64,000 nt of DNA from Mycobacterium sp. 1164966.3 (GTDB taxonomy: Bacteria; Actinomycetota; Actinomycetes; Mycobacteriales; Mycobacteriaceae), in the NCBI RefSeq assembly GCF_001665395.1, contig NZ_LZSG01000005.1:310001-374000 (forward strand), given 5' to 3'. The notes under the pieces are model-generated. The model was not told the DNA's origin. It worked only from the letters and a program-made list of their open reading frames with translations, and searched no databases. A program made the translations under genes and the position numbers. This document shows, in pieces, positions 44,731-53,853 of the stretch. Every line of letters starts with the position of its first letter. The first letter of the stretch is position 1.

Positions 44731-45060
44731 GGGCACCGCCATTCTGGTATGCCTCGATTTAGCCCAATTAGGATGGACGGTTATGAGAAGCTCTGCAGCT
44801 CAGGCTTTCTCGGCATTCGGCCTGGCAGCTCATCTGGTCGCGGCGTCGGGCGCCCCCACCGACTCGATCGTTGGAATGCCACTGATGTACCAAAAATGGT
44901 GGTCATGTCGCGATTGTCAAGGTGATAGCGCGGGCGATACCAAGTTTCAAGATCGCTCGCCCACACGCGCAGGGACTCGCGTGGCTGATGTGACTGGTGA
45001 GCTTCCGGCCGGTCTCATCCTGTCACGCGGCGCACACCAACGAGCTCGCGAAAGTGCCTC

Positions 45061-45870
45061 TCAACCGAATTCGACGACTGTCACTGGGGCCCGCAGTCGC
45101 TCCAATAGAGGCGCCCGGTATGCCAATGAAAGAGCCCACCGTAAGACCTTGCCCCGCGCTGCCGGCGGCGGCAGCTCGCGTACCGCGCGGACGCCGTCGA
45201 ACGCGCGCAGTTCGGCGTACTCGTTGGCGGTGAAGGAGAACGGCATTGGTGGCACCGTGTAATGCTTACTGGGTCTGAAACCGCGTCTGCGCGAATATGC
45301 GCTCAACACCCACGGGATGCTGTCGAAGATCAACTGACCACCGGGAAACCGTTTGGCGCAAGCCGCGATCAGGTCGTAGACCACATCGCGCTCGAGATAC
45401 TGAAACAGCCCCTCGGCGGTTATCAGCACACCATTCGTGTCTTCAACCTCGTCCATCCAGGAATAGTCGAGTGCGGATTGGGCGCAGTATCGCAACCGAT
45501 CCGATTCCGGAAGCAGTTGCCGCCGCAGTCGCACGATCGGTTCGAGGTCTACCGAAAGCCAGGTCAGCTCGCCATTGTCGAGGCGCCAGAAACTGGTCTG
45601 CAGCCCCTCCGCCAGTGCCACCACGGAGGCACGCGGATGGTTGCTTAGGTAATCGCGAGAACCGTCGTCGAAAGCCAAGGCGCGCAATGCCGTCGCCTGG
45701 TGGGTGCGACCGAAGTGGTGGTAGTCGTAGTCGATGCTGTCGCGCAGGGCGATAGCCATCGGGTCGTCGATGATCCCGTCGGGCCGTGCGGCCTCGGTCG
45801 CGCGCTGATGCAACGTGAGCAGAGCGGTTTCGGATATCCCGTCGAGATGACGGCCGTCGACGACTGCCAT
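45061..45870 (-). CDS. SAM-dependent methyltransferase (PPM / leucine carboxyl methyltransferase type)
   Basis: A 269-residue class I methyltransferase of the PPM family, abundant in mycobacteria. Evidence includes ETALLTLHQRATEAARPDGIIDDPMAIAL at the N terminus, WLSVDLEPIVRLRRQLLP for SAM binding and GVLITAEGLFQYLERD. ATG at 45870 has AGGTGG upstream. It is divergent from the isonitrile-lipopeptide-type operon with 159 nt between, so it may share regulation or modify the product. That link is positional only. The family commonly O-methylates carboxylates. Confidence 0.85.
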   Translation of the reverse strand: MAVVDGRHLDGISETALLTLHQRATEAARPDGIIDDPMAIALRDSIDYDYHHFGRTHQATALRALAFDDGSRDYLSNHPRASVVALAEGLQTSFWRLDNGELTWLSVDLEPIVRLRRQLLPESDRLRYCAQSALDYSWMDEVEDTNGVLITAEGLFQYLERDVVYDLIAACAKRFPGGQLIFDSIPWVLSAYSRRRGFRPSKHYTVPPMPFSFTANEYAELRAFDGVRAVRELPPPAARGKVLRWALSLAYRAPLLERLRAPVTVVEFG

Positions 45871-45933
45871 GGATCCACCTAAGCATCGAGACGCGCGCAG
45901 TGCGAGCTTTTCCTCTTGTCTCCGCGACTCCAA

Positions 45934-45950
45934 GAATCCTTCAAGGATTC
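45934..45950. promoter_or_regulatory. Palindrome in the control region of the lipopeptide operon
   Basis: Perfect palindrome GAATCCTT-C-AAGGATTC, 80 nt upstream of the oxidase start and 64 nt upstream of the divergent methyltransferase start. A TTGAGT sequence follows at 45963-45968 as a weak -35 candidate. Most likely an operator for an unidentified regulator. Confidence 0.5.
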
Positions 45951-46029
45951 GTCAAGAATACGTTGAGTGACCTGAGGTTTCCTTATCCGCATCAACCAGA
46001 ACGGCAAGGAATTCAGGAGAAGACAGTAC

Positions 46030-46899
46030 ATGACGCTCAATGTGAAAGGCGAGGGACTCGGTGCCGAGGTTACCGGCCTCGATCCCAAAAACCTGGACCA
46101 CCTCACTACCGAGGAGATCCGCGAAATCGTCTACACGAACAAGCTCGTTGTTCTGAAAGACGTTCACCCTTCTCCCGAAGAATTCCTGAAACTGGGCAGA
46201 ATAGTCGGGGATATCGTCACCTACTACGAGCCTATGTATCACCACCCGGTTTACCCGGAAATCTTCGTTTCTTCGACCGAACAAGGGCGCGGCGTGCCGA
46301 AAACCGGCGCGTTCTGGCACATCGACTACATGTTCATGCCGGAGCCTTTTGCGTTTTCCATGGTGCTGCCTCTTTCGGTGCCGGGAAGCGACCGCGGCAC
46401 CTACTTCATCGATTTGAACAAAGTTTGGGAATCGCTGCCCGCCGCCAAGCAAGACCCGGTCCGCGGAACCGTCAGCACCCACGATCCTCGCCGGCACATC
46501 AAGATTCGCCCCAGCGACGTGCACAAACCAATCGGCGAAATCTGGGACGAGATCACCAGGACCACGCCCCCCATCAAGTGGCCCACGGTGATCAGGCACC
46601 CGCACACCGGGGAAGAGATCCTCTACATCTGTGCCTCGGGCACCACCAAGATCGAGGACAAGGACGGGAATTTGCTTGACCCGTCGATTCTGCAAGAACT
46701 CATGGTCGCCACCGGCCAGCTCGATACCGAATTCAAATCGCCGTTTATACACACGCAGCACTACGAAGTTGGCGACATCATTCTGTGGGACAACCGCGTT
46801 CTCATGCACCGCGCGAAGCACGGTACTGCCGCAGGCCATTTAACCACCCACCGGCTGACCATGTTGGACGGCCTTATCACACCAGGACATGCAGCATGA
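46030..46899 (+). CDS. TauD-family non-heme iron oxidase, isonitrile-forming type (Rv0097/ScoE/MmaE-like)
   Basis: A 289-residue Fe(II)/2-oxoglutarate-dependent enzyme, the same length as M. tuberculosis Rv0097. The iron ligands are His97-x-Asp99 in FWHIDYMFMP and His260 in LMHRAKHG. Characterised homologues oxidise an N-carboxymethyl (glycine-adduct) beta-amino acid to the isonitrile. AGGAGA precedes ATG at 46030. First gene of a five-gene operon, overlapping the next by ATGA. The conserved operon order makes the assignment strong; catalytic activity here is inferred. Confidence 0.9.
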   Translation: MTLNVKGEGLGAEVTGLDPKNLDHLTTEEIREIVYTNKLVVLKDVHPSPEEFLKLGRIVGDIVTYYEPMYHHPVYPEIFVSSTEQGRGVPKTGAFWHIDYMFMPEPFAFSMVLPLSVPGSDRGTYFIDLNKVWESLPAAKQDPVRGTVSTHDPRRHIKIRPSDVHKPIGEIWDEITRTTPPIKWPTVIRHPHTGEEILYICASGTTKIEDKDGNLLDPSILQELMVATGQLDTEFKSPFIHTQHYEVGDIILWDNRVLMHRAKHGTAAGHLTTHRLTMLDGLITPGHAA

Positions 46900-47459
46900 C
46901 CATCATCGACTTAATCCAGCCCACGCAGTTCGAGGCAGAATTCGCGGATTCCAGCGAGACAACTCCGATCGCAGAGGAGCTGCTCGTCAGAGTCCTTGAC
47001 CCGTACGCATACAAAGGATGCCGTTATCTGCTCGACGCCGAGTACAAAGCAACCCCTGACTCGGTCCTCGCAATCGGAAATTTCAGCATCGGCGAGCCGG
47101 CCTACATTCGCAGCACGGGCCACTTCAACGCCGCGGAATTCATCATGTGCTTCAACCAACTCGCGTACAGCGCGTTCGCGCCGGCCATCCTCAACGAGGA
47201 GATCCCGGTACTGCGGGGCTGGTCGATCTCGGATTATTTCGACCTTCAGCTGCCGAGCATGCTGATCAAGAACACGGCATCGCGATTCAAAAGGATGATC
47301 CACGCCCCGGCCTTCTCCGCCCGCTTGCAGTGCCAGAATTTCCAGGTGGTCGACCGCAGGACGCGCTATCTCAACATCGAGTGCTCCATCGAGTTCTGGG
47401 ACGAGTTCGGCGGAGCCGCGTCCGGCGAGGTCGAACTAGCAGCACTTAACATCCCGTAA
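46896..47459 (+). CDS. fcoT: FcoT-type hot-dog thioesterase (Rv0098-like)
   Basis: A 187-residue hot-dog-fold protein resembling FcoT (Rv0098, about 183 residues). The start overlaps the oxidase stop (ATGA). The segment FNAAEFIMCFNQLAYSAFAP carries the Asn/Tyr region of the FcoT active site. In isonitrile lipopeptide pathways the homologue acts on the acyl-ACP, releasing the fatty acid and/or catalysing glycine addition to an unsaturated acyl chain. Placement between oxidase and ligase is as in M. tuberculosis. Confidence 0.88.
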   Translation: MTIIDLIQPTQFEAEFADSSETTPIAEELLVRVLDPYAYKGCRYLLDAEYKATPDSVLAIGNFSIGEPAYIRSTGHFNAAEFIMCFNQLAYSAFAPAILNEEIPVLRGWSISDYFDLQLPSMLIKNTASRFKRMIHAPAFSARLQCQNFQVVDRRTRYLNIECSIEFWDEFGGAASGEVELAALNIP

Positions 47460-47482
47460 GGTACTGAGGGACACTTACAGCT

Positions 47483-49069
47483 ATGTCGCACTCACCGCTT
47501 ACGGTGCTGGAACGGGTCGTCGAGCAGGCCCGGCAGCGGCCCGAGGCAATCGCCTTGCGCCGCTGCGACGGCAAAAGCGCACTGCGGTACCGCGAACTCG
47601 TCGCCGAAATCGACAGGCTTGCCGCGACGCTTCGGACCCAGTCGGTGTCTCAGGGATCCCGGGTGCTCGTCATCTCCGACAACGGCCCCGAGACATACCT
47701 TTCGGTGCTGGCGTGTGCGAAGGTCGGCGCGATCGCCGTCATGGCGGACGGGAATCTCCCGCCCGCCACCATCGATCGATTCGGTCAGGTAACCACCCCG
47801 AGCGCGATTCTCATCGCACCGGGGAGCAGAACCGCATCGGCCGGCCTGCCTGATGGTCTGCAGTCGATACCGGCGACCCGGGTCGATCTGACCGCCGGCG
47901 CCCGGGAGACGGTTCACCCGGCGGCTGCCAACACCCCACAACTGGGCGCCGATGATCCACTGGCGATGATCTTCACCAGTGGCACGACGGGTGAGCCAAA
48001 AGCCGTGCTGCTGGCCAATCGCACCTTCTTCGCCATCCCGGACATCTTGCGGGACAACGGTTTGAACTGGGTCACCTGGGTCGACGGCGAAACCACCTAC
48101 TCGCCGCTGCCGGCTACCCATGTCGGCGGATTGTGGTGGATCTTCACTTGTCTGATGCGCGGATGTTTGTGTATCACCGGCGGTGAGAACACGTCCTCCC
48201 TCATGGAGCTGCTCAGGAACAATGAGGTCGCGAGTACGTGCGTGGTTCCGACTCTTCTTACGAAACTGGTTGCCGAGCTGAAGTTGGCCGACACGACGCT
48301 GCCGTCGCTGCGACTGCTTGGATACGGTGGTTCACGGGCAATCGCGGCCGACGTGCGATTCATCGAAGCCACGGGTGTTCGCACCGCACAGGTCTACGGT
48401 TTGAGCGAAACAGGCTGCACCGCTTTGTGTTTGCCGACCGATGATGGATCGATCGCCAAAATAGAGGCGGGCGCGGTGGGGCGTCCTTATCCCGGCGTGG
48501 AGGTCTATCTGGCAGGCCCAGGCGACAGTGGGCCCACCGCCGGCAGCACCGATTCTTCCGCTACGTTCGGCACTTTGTGGATAAAGTCGCCGGCAAACAT
48601 GTTGGGGTACTGGAATAACCCGCAACGCACCCAAGAGGTCCTCGTCGACGGATGGGTGAACACCGGTGACCTACTGGAGCGCCACGACGACGGCTTCTTC
48701 TACATCAAGGGGAGATCTTCGGAAATGTTCATCTCCGGTGGCGTGAACATCGCGCCCGACGAGGTCGATCGCATCGCGGAGGGGGTTCCGGGCGTCCGCG
48801 AGGCGGCATGTTACGAAATTCCGGATGCGGAGTTCGGAGCGCTGGTGGGTCTGGCTGTGGTCTCCTCCACGCAACTGGACGAGTCAGAAGCCCGCAAGCT
48901 CAAACAGGCGATCGCGGCACGTTTCCGGCAACAATCGGAGTCGATGGCGCGGCCTTCGACGATCAAGATCGTCGGGGATATTCCTCGAACGCAGTCCGGC
49001 AAGGTCATGCGTACTTCACTGGCTGCGACGGTAAGCGAAGACAAAGCCGGGGTGGTCGTTCGTGGCTGA
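47483..49069 (+). CDS. fadD10: FadD10-type fatty acyl-AMP/acyl-ACP ligase
   Basis: A 528-residue ANL-superfamily adenylating enzyme. The AMP motif FTSGTTGEPKAV is at about residues 163-174, YGLSETG is the A5 motif, GWVNTGD the hinge-preceding block, and TQSGKV near the C terminus carries the catalytic Lys. FadD10 activates a fatty acid to acyl-AMP and loads it directly onto the partner ACP, encoded next door (8-nt overlap). ATG at 47483 lies 23 nt after the thioesterase stop. Confidence 0.92.
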   Translation: MSHSPLTVLERVVEQARQRPEAIALRRCDGKSALRYRELVAEIDRLAATLRTQSVSQGSRVLVISDNGPETYLSVLACAKVGAIAVMADGNLPPATIDRFGQVTTPSAILIAPGSRTASAGLPDGLQSIPATRVDLTAGARETVHPAAANTPQLGADDPLAMIFTSGTTGEPKAVLLANRTFFAIPDILRDNGLNWVTWVDGETTYSPLPATHVGGLWWIFTCLMRGCLCITGGENTSSLMELLRNNEVASTCVVPTLLTKLVAELKLADTTLPSLRLLGYGGSRAIAADVRFIEATGVRTAQVYGLSETGCTALCLPTDDGSIAKIEAGAVGRPYPGVEVYLAGPGDSGPTAGSTDSSATFGTLWIKSPANMLGYWNNPQRTQEVLVDGWVNTGDLLERHDDGFFYIKGRSSEMFISGGVNIAPDEVDRIAEGVPGVREAACYEIPDAEFGALVGLAVVSSTQLDESEARKLKQAIAARFRQQSESMARPSTIKIVGDIPRTQSGKVMRTSLAATVSEDKAGVVVRG

Positions 49070-49307
49070 CACGTTGAGGGAAAAGGTCTTCGCAGCCGTC
49101 TGCGATGTGTTGTACATCGAAGAAGCGGATCTCACCGACGGCGATGCCACCGATCTCAGAGACCTCGGGCTGGATTCCGTTCGGTTCGTTCTCATCATGA
49201 AGCAGCTCGGCGTGGACCGAGAATCCGAGGTACCGTCCCGACTGGCGGAAAACCTGTCGATTGAGGGCTGGGTTAAGGAGCTGGAGAATCTCGGTGAACG
49301 CGCCTGA
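49062..49307 (+). CDS. Acyl carrier protein (Rv0100-like)
   Basis: An 81-residue carrier protein. Ser39 in LGLDSVRF is the phosphopantetheine attachment site. It begins at GTG inside the last codons of fadD10 and its end overlaps the NRPS start by 14 nt, so the three are translationally coupled. It carries the acyl chain during isonitrile formation and presents it to the condensation domain. Confidence 0.92.
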   Translation: MADTLREKVFAAVCDVLYIEEADLTDGDATDLRDLGLDSVRFVLIMKQLGVDRESEVPSRLAENLSIEGWVKELENLGERA

Positions 49308-52300
49308 ACAACGCGTGCTACGAGTTCCGCTGAGCAGGTCGCAACAAAACCTCTACAACGGGGTGCTGCAAGACGGCAATCCCGAGTTGTATCTGATCGG
49401 CAAGAGTTATCGGTTCCACCCGCTGGAGCTGACGACATTCCTGGCCGCTCTGGAAACCGCGATGCTCGAAAGTGCAGGGCAGCTCTGCGTTCTCGAGAAG
49501 TCTGCGACGGAGGTTGGCTATCCGGTTCTGGTGCCTCGGCTGAGGTTCGATGACATCGTCCAGGTGCGGTCGGACCAGACGCCCCACAGTGCCGACGAAC
49601 TGAAGTCCGCGTGGACTTCCGGCATCCTCGGTAAGCCACTGGCACGCTATACCGTGCTGACAGACGAAACCGGCGACGTGTCGGGCCTCAACGTGCACAC
49701 CCACCACATTCTGGTTGACGGCGGCGCGACGGCGATCATCGAGACCGACCTGGCCCGACACCTCGCGGCCGGTGCTCCTGCTGAACCTCCTTCTCTCACA
49801 GCGGGTCTGATCAAGCTGACGGAAGCACACCGGCGTGAGACGACCAAAGTCGAAGAATCGCTGCAGCGTCTCGCCGATGTCGTGCGGCGTGAGCTGGCCG
49901 ACGAAGCGCGTTACGGCGGGCATGGTCACGACACAATCGATGCCCCTGGTATGGCAGCTAAGGGCGTCCTCAGCGAGTCAGTGACAATCTCCGGCCGGGC
50001 CTATGACGCGATCCTGGCCCTGTCGGAGGAGAAGCAGGTCCCGCTCAACGTGTTGGTGGCCGCAGCCGCGGTCGCGGTGGACGCGAGCCTTCGGCAGAGC
50101 ACCGAGGGTCTGCTGGTTCATCCCGTGGACAACCGGTTCGGCGATCCTGAGCTGAATGTCGCGACATGTCTGGTCAACTCGGTTGCGCACGCCGTCCGGT
50201 TTTCACCATTCGCTTCGGTGCAAGAGGTCGTTCGACTGCTCGACCGCGGCTACGTCAAGGCCGTGCGACGCCGATGGTTTCGCGAAGAGCACTACCGCCG
50301 AATGTATTTGGCGATCAACCGGACATCTCACGTTGAGGCGTTGACGCTCAACTTCATCCGCCAGGCGTGTGCGCCCCAGCTTCGTCCGTTCCTCTCGGAA
50401 ACACCGGTCGCGACGGATATCGGTCCGGTCGAGGGCATGACCGTGGCGTGTGTCCTGGACGAAGACCACCGGACGCTTGACCTGGCGATCTGGAACAGAG
50501 CAGATCTGCCCCCGCATCGTATGCACCACCGAGTCGCGGAGCGCATCGCTGCCGCGCTGGACTCGATGGCAAAGACGTGGGATCAGCCGATCGCCATGAC
50601 CGTCGACGAGTGGTTCGGTGTCGGTCCGGACGGGGCGCGCTGCCAAGGCGATACGGCAATCGAGACACTGCCGACAACGCCGGCATGGTTTTTGGACGCG
50701 GCAGGTGGCGTGCACCAAATCCTGGAACGACACCAGTACGTTGCGCAATGGATTGCCTGGTTGGTACAGAGCGGCGCCGCGCCCGGTGACGTCCTGATTT
50801 TCACTGACGACAACACCTCACGGACCATAGATCTACTGATCGCGTGCCACCTTGCCGGCTGCGGCTACAGCGTCTGCGACACCCCAGACCAGATTCCTCT
50901 ACGCGCCGGCGCCATCGCTGATCACATCGATGGTGTCGCCGCGCATGTGGTCGACGTCGTAGCCGCACAGCTGCCGGAGAGCTTGAGTGACGAGTTACAG
51001 CAGCTCCTGAATGAACGCATCAGGGGAGTCACCCAAGATGTTTCGTTAGCCACCAAGACGGCGTACGTCATGCCGACCTCGGGGTCGACCGGCCAGCCCA
51101 AGCTGGTCCGAATCTCCCACGGCTCGCTCGCGCTTTTCTGTGACGCCGTCAGACGGGCCTACGGATGGGGCCCGCACGACACCATCCTGCAATGTGCGCC
51201 GCTGACGTCGGACATCAGCGTCGAGGAGATCTTTGGTGGCGCTAGCTGTGGATCGGAGCTGCTCCGATCCACGGGCATGAAAACGGGCGACCTGGACACG
51301 CTTGCAAGAGATCTCGTCGACAAGAGCGCGACAGTCCTCGACTTGCCGACCGCCGTATGGCATTTGATGTGCGAGGACGACGACGCGATTGACGCGATCC
51401 GCCGCTCTCGCCTTCGGCAGATCGTGATCGGCGGTGAGGCCATCCGTTCCAGTGCAGTCGACAAATGGCTCGATTCTGGTGCCTCTCAGTCGATTTCGCT
51501 TGTCTCGACGTATGGTCCGACGGAAACCACCGTAGTAGTCACCTTTTTGCCGATCGCCTGCAACGGAGCAACCGTTACGGGTGGCGCACGGCTCAGGCTG
51601 GGCCGGCCGGTAGTACCGAATTCCGTGTTCATCGCCTTCGGTGAAGTCGTCATCGCGGGAGACTTGGTTTCTCCCGGCTACCTCGGGACAGACGACCGCA
51701 GCTTCGGCACGGTGGCCACCGGTGACGGTTCACGACGTCGCGCGTTTGCCACCGCCGACCGGGTAACGCTTGATGCCGAGGATTTTCCGGTCTTCGCCGG
51801 ACGCAAAGACGCCATCGTCAAGATTTCCGGCAAGCGAGTCGACACGGCTGAGGTGACTCGGCGTATCTATGCGGACCCCGCGGTGTCGGATGTCGCCGTC
51901 GAACTTCACAGCGGAAGCCTTGGCGTGTGGTTCGAGACTAAGCAGACCCGCGAAGCCGGCGATGACAGTGCAGCAGCGGAACGGATCAGATTGATCCTCG
52001 TAAGCTCAGGTGTATCTTCGTTTTTCGTTGTCGGAGTCCCGAGTATCCCGAGAAAGCCCAATGGGAAGGTCGACAGCGACAATTTGCGAACGATGCCTCA
52101 GTTCGTGAATACCGTGCTAGCCGACACCGCGACGGGAGAGAAGGCGGCCGGTCTAGCGGAGGTCTGGAGCCGGCATCTCGGGAGGACCATCCGGCCGGAC
52201 TCATCGCTCCTCGGCGAGGGCATCGGCTCGTTGGATCTCATCAGAATCCTCCCCGACACCCGCAGGTATCTGGGTCGACACGTCTCGATCCTGGATCTGA

Positions 52301-53493
52301 TCAGTGCCGATACCGCCGCAAACCTCATCGACGACGGGTTGACAGCCGATGCATGGATGGATGCGGACACCGCCGCCGAGATAGAGAGCGACCTTTCTTC
52401 GCTGCGGCGACGGCGCGCGGCTGCCCAGTCCAGTGTCAAACGATCCCCGAACAGCCGCGAAACAATCGTCGTGCTGGGTGCGTCGGGCGTCCTGGGCACC
52501 GGGTTCGCGCAAGCGGTTCTAGACCTCAGGCGGTCGGGAGCCCCGTGCGCCGACGTGGTGTTGGCCACGAGATCAAAACTGCCCGAACACAATCCGTGGG
52601 CTGCTCTCCGCAGCATCGATGGGGTGCGGATCCATCAGTTGTCTGCTGAAGTCGGCCGATCAGAGCTGGAGGCGCTGATCCACGACACGGGCGCCGGAAC
52701 CGTCGTGAACTGCATCGGCAACACCAATGTGCTGGTGCCATACCGCGAACTCCGGCCGGCCAACGTGGAATTGGTTTCCGCGATCGCTGAGGCATGCGCG
52801 AACAATGCCGTGAAACTGGTGCATCTGTCGACGTTTGTCGTCAATGCGGATGTCACCGTGCCGCGAGTTACCGATCCCCGCGATGCCCCGTATCCCTATG
52901 CGGCATCCAAGTCGCTCGCGGAGCTGGTAGTGGCCGGATCCCCGGACGAACTCGATTTCACCATCGTGCGCCTGCCGCGGGTACTTGGCGAGGACTATCA
53001 ACTGCACGATTCCGCCGACATCCTGCTCTCGGTTGCCGACGCCTGTACTGCGTTGCGGGCCTTCCCTTCTCTGACCTTGACCGAAGAAGTCACCACTGGC
53101 CGGGCCGTCGCGAACGCGATCCTTGGCCAATTGGCCCCGTCGGCAGAAGCGACTCGACTGGGACGCGGAATCACCGTGGTGCGCGGTGAAGCAGTGGAAT
53201 ACGGTGAGTTTCTCAGCGGGTATGCGCTCGACGAACTTGACGTGGCTGAGTGGAAGCACCGGCTCGACGAAAGCGACTGGGCGAAGAGAAATCCCCGAAG
53301 GTGGTCGGTAGTTGACGCCTGGCTCGGCCTGGGCATGAGATTGGGCACGCGCTCATACGCGGAGTACCTGGCGGACTACCCGACCATCGCCCTCGGCATC
53401 GACTCCGTCGGAGAGCTGGCCGCGCCACCGCAATCGCTGCGTACCCTGGTGGCGAATGGCTTTTCGCAGGCGCCGGAAGTGGTTGTTGGATAA
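49294..53493 (+). CDS. Single-module NRPS with reductase release (C-A-T-R)
   Basis: A 1399-residue nonribosomal peptide synthetase from GTG at 49294 (GGAG at 49283-49286). Domains: condensation with HHILVDG at about 137-143; adenylation with TSGSTGQPKL at about 594, YGPTETT at about 740 and PRKPNGKVD; carrier with Ser979 in GIGSLDLIR; terminal reductase with GASGVLGTG at about 1061 and catalytic Tyr1202/Lys1206 (YAASK). Only one module is present, whereas M. tuberculosis Nrp (about 2500 residues) has two. The product is probably an N-acylated amino alcohol carrying isonitrile acyl chains, by analogy with single-module Sco-type synthetases. The amino acid was not decoded. Confidence 0.9.
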   Translation: MNAPEQRVLRVPLSRSQQNLYNGVLQDGNPELYLIGKSYRFHPLELTTFLAALETAMLESAGQLCVLEKSATEVGYPVLVPRLRFDDIVQVRSDQTPHSADELKSAWTSGILGKPLARYTVLTDETGDVSGLNVHTHHILVDGGATAIIETDLARHLAAGAPAEPPSLTAGLIKLTEAHRRETTKVEESLQRLADVVRRELADEARYGGHGHDTIDAPGMAAKGVLSESVTISGRAYDAILALSEEKQVPLNVLVAAAAVAVDASLRQSTEGLLVHPVDNRFGDPELNVATCLVNSVAHAVRFSPFASVQEVVRLLDRGYVKAVRRRWFREEHYRRMYLAINRTSHVEALTLNFIRQACAPQLRPFLSETPVATDIGPVEGMTVACVLDEDHRTLDLAIWNRADLPPHRMHHRVAERIAAALDSMAKTWDQPIAMTVDEWFGVGPDGARCQGDTAIETLPTTPAWFLDAAGGVHQILERHQYVAQWIAWLVQSGAAPGDVLIFTDDNTSRTIDLLIACHLAGCGYSVCDTPDQIPLRAGAIADHIDGVAAHVVDVVAAQLPESLSDELQQLLNERIRGVTQDVSLATKTAYVMPTSGSTGQPKLVRISHGSLALFCDAVRRAYGWGPHDTILQCAPLTSDISVEEIFGGASCGSELLRSTGMKTGDLDTLARDLVDKSATVLDLPTAVWHLMCEDDDAIDAIRRSRLRQIVIGGEAIRSSAVDKWLDSGASQSISLVSTYGPTETTVVVTFLPIACNGATVTGGARLRLGRPVVPNSVFIAFGEVVIAGDLVSPGYLGTDDRSFGTVATGDGSRRRAFATADRVTLDAEDFPVFAGRKDAIVKISGKRVDTAEVTRRIYADPAVSDVAVELHSGSLGVWFETKQTREAGDDSAAAERIRLILVSSGVSSFFVVGVPSIPRKPNGKVDSDNLRTMPQFVNTVLADTATGEKAAGLAEVWSRHLGRTIRPDSSLLGEGIGSLDLIRILPDTRRYLGRHVSILDLISADTAANLIDDGLTADAWMDADTAAEIESDLSSLRRRRAAAQSSVKRSPNSRETIVVLGASGVLGTGFAQAVLDLRRSGAPCADVVLATRSKLPEHNPWAALRSIDGVRIHQLSAEVGRSELEALIHDTGAGTVVNCIGNTNVLVPYRELRPANVELVSAIAEACANNAVKLVHLSTFVVNADVTVPRVTDPRDAPYPYAASKSLAELVVAGSPDELDFTIVRLPRVLGEDYQLHDSADILLSVADACTALRAFPSLTLTEEVTTGRAVANAILGQLAPSAEATRLGRGITVVRGEAVEYGEFLSGYALDELDVAEWKHRLDESDWAKRNPRRWSVVDAWLGLGMRLGTRSYAEYLADYPTIALGIDSVGELAAPPQSLRTLVANGFSQAPEVVVG

Positions 53494-53520
53494 TCAATTC
53501 GAGCGTTGGGGCTATTCGCG

Positions 53521-53833
53521 TCACAACTTGGGCAGCGGTTCCCAATCGGTCGACACCGATCGGCTCCACCGCGGCGGACGGTGCTGCAGGAACGCGTCGA
53601 CGCCCTCGCGCGCATCGGCGCTGCCCATGACCCGGTGATGTAGCTTCGTCTCGAGGTCCGCGACCTGGCGCGGCGTATACCCGTTGCTCATGGTGTCCCA
53701 GAGCAGTCGCTTGCTCAGCGCGGCAGACATCGGCGCAACGTTGACGGCGATGTCGCGGGCCACCGTCATCGCATGGCCGGTTGAGCGTGACCAGCGCGAC
53801 GCCATCGGCGATCGATACGGTGAGATCGCTCAA
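53521..53833 (-). pseudogene. Enoyl-CoA hydratase remnant with internal deletion
   Basis: From TTG at 53833 the reading MSDLTVSIADGVALVTLNRP is a typical crotonase N terminus. It then runs out of frame, and the adjacent frame continues as a crotonase C terminus, with MTVARDIAVNVAPMSAALSKRL and YTPRQVADLETKLHHRVMG, ending at TGA 53521-53523. About 170 central codons, including the oxyanion-hole region, are missing. The join lies near 53775-53785. It converges with the NRPS, 27 nt from its stop. Confidence 0.8.
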
Positions 53834-53853
53834 AGCCGATTTGCCGTCGGGTC

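Larger units (their letters stand above)
44547..45060. other. 514-nt region with hairpins and a coding remnant, no intact gene
   Basis: This gap lies upstream of the cyclase gene and downstream of the methyltransferase gene. It holds a hairpin repeat (44595-44656), a long imperfect inverted repeat (44666-44730) and, on the minus strand (44758-44681), a short open stretch ending GGALVEIDATAGIYEEIPR that resembles the C terminus of RidA-family proteins. From about 44770 to 45060 I see no motif. An open plus-strand frame across the region has no protein-like character. Confidence 0.5.

Noticed and set aside
44579..45262. Plus-strand open frame across the gap upstream of the cyclase gene
   Set aside because: It crosses the hairpin repeat and inverted repeat and runs antisense into the methyltransferase. 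The composition is not protein-like and no motif is visible.
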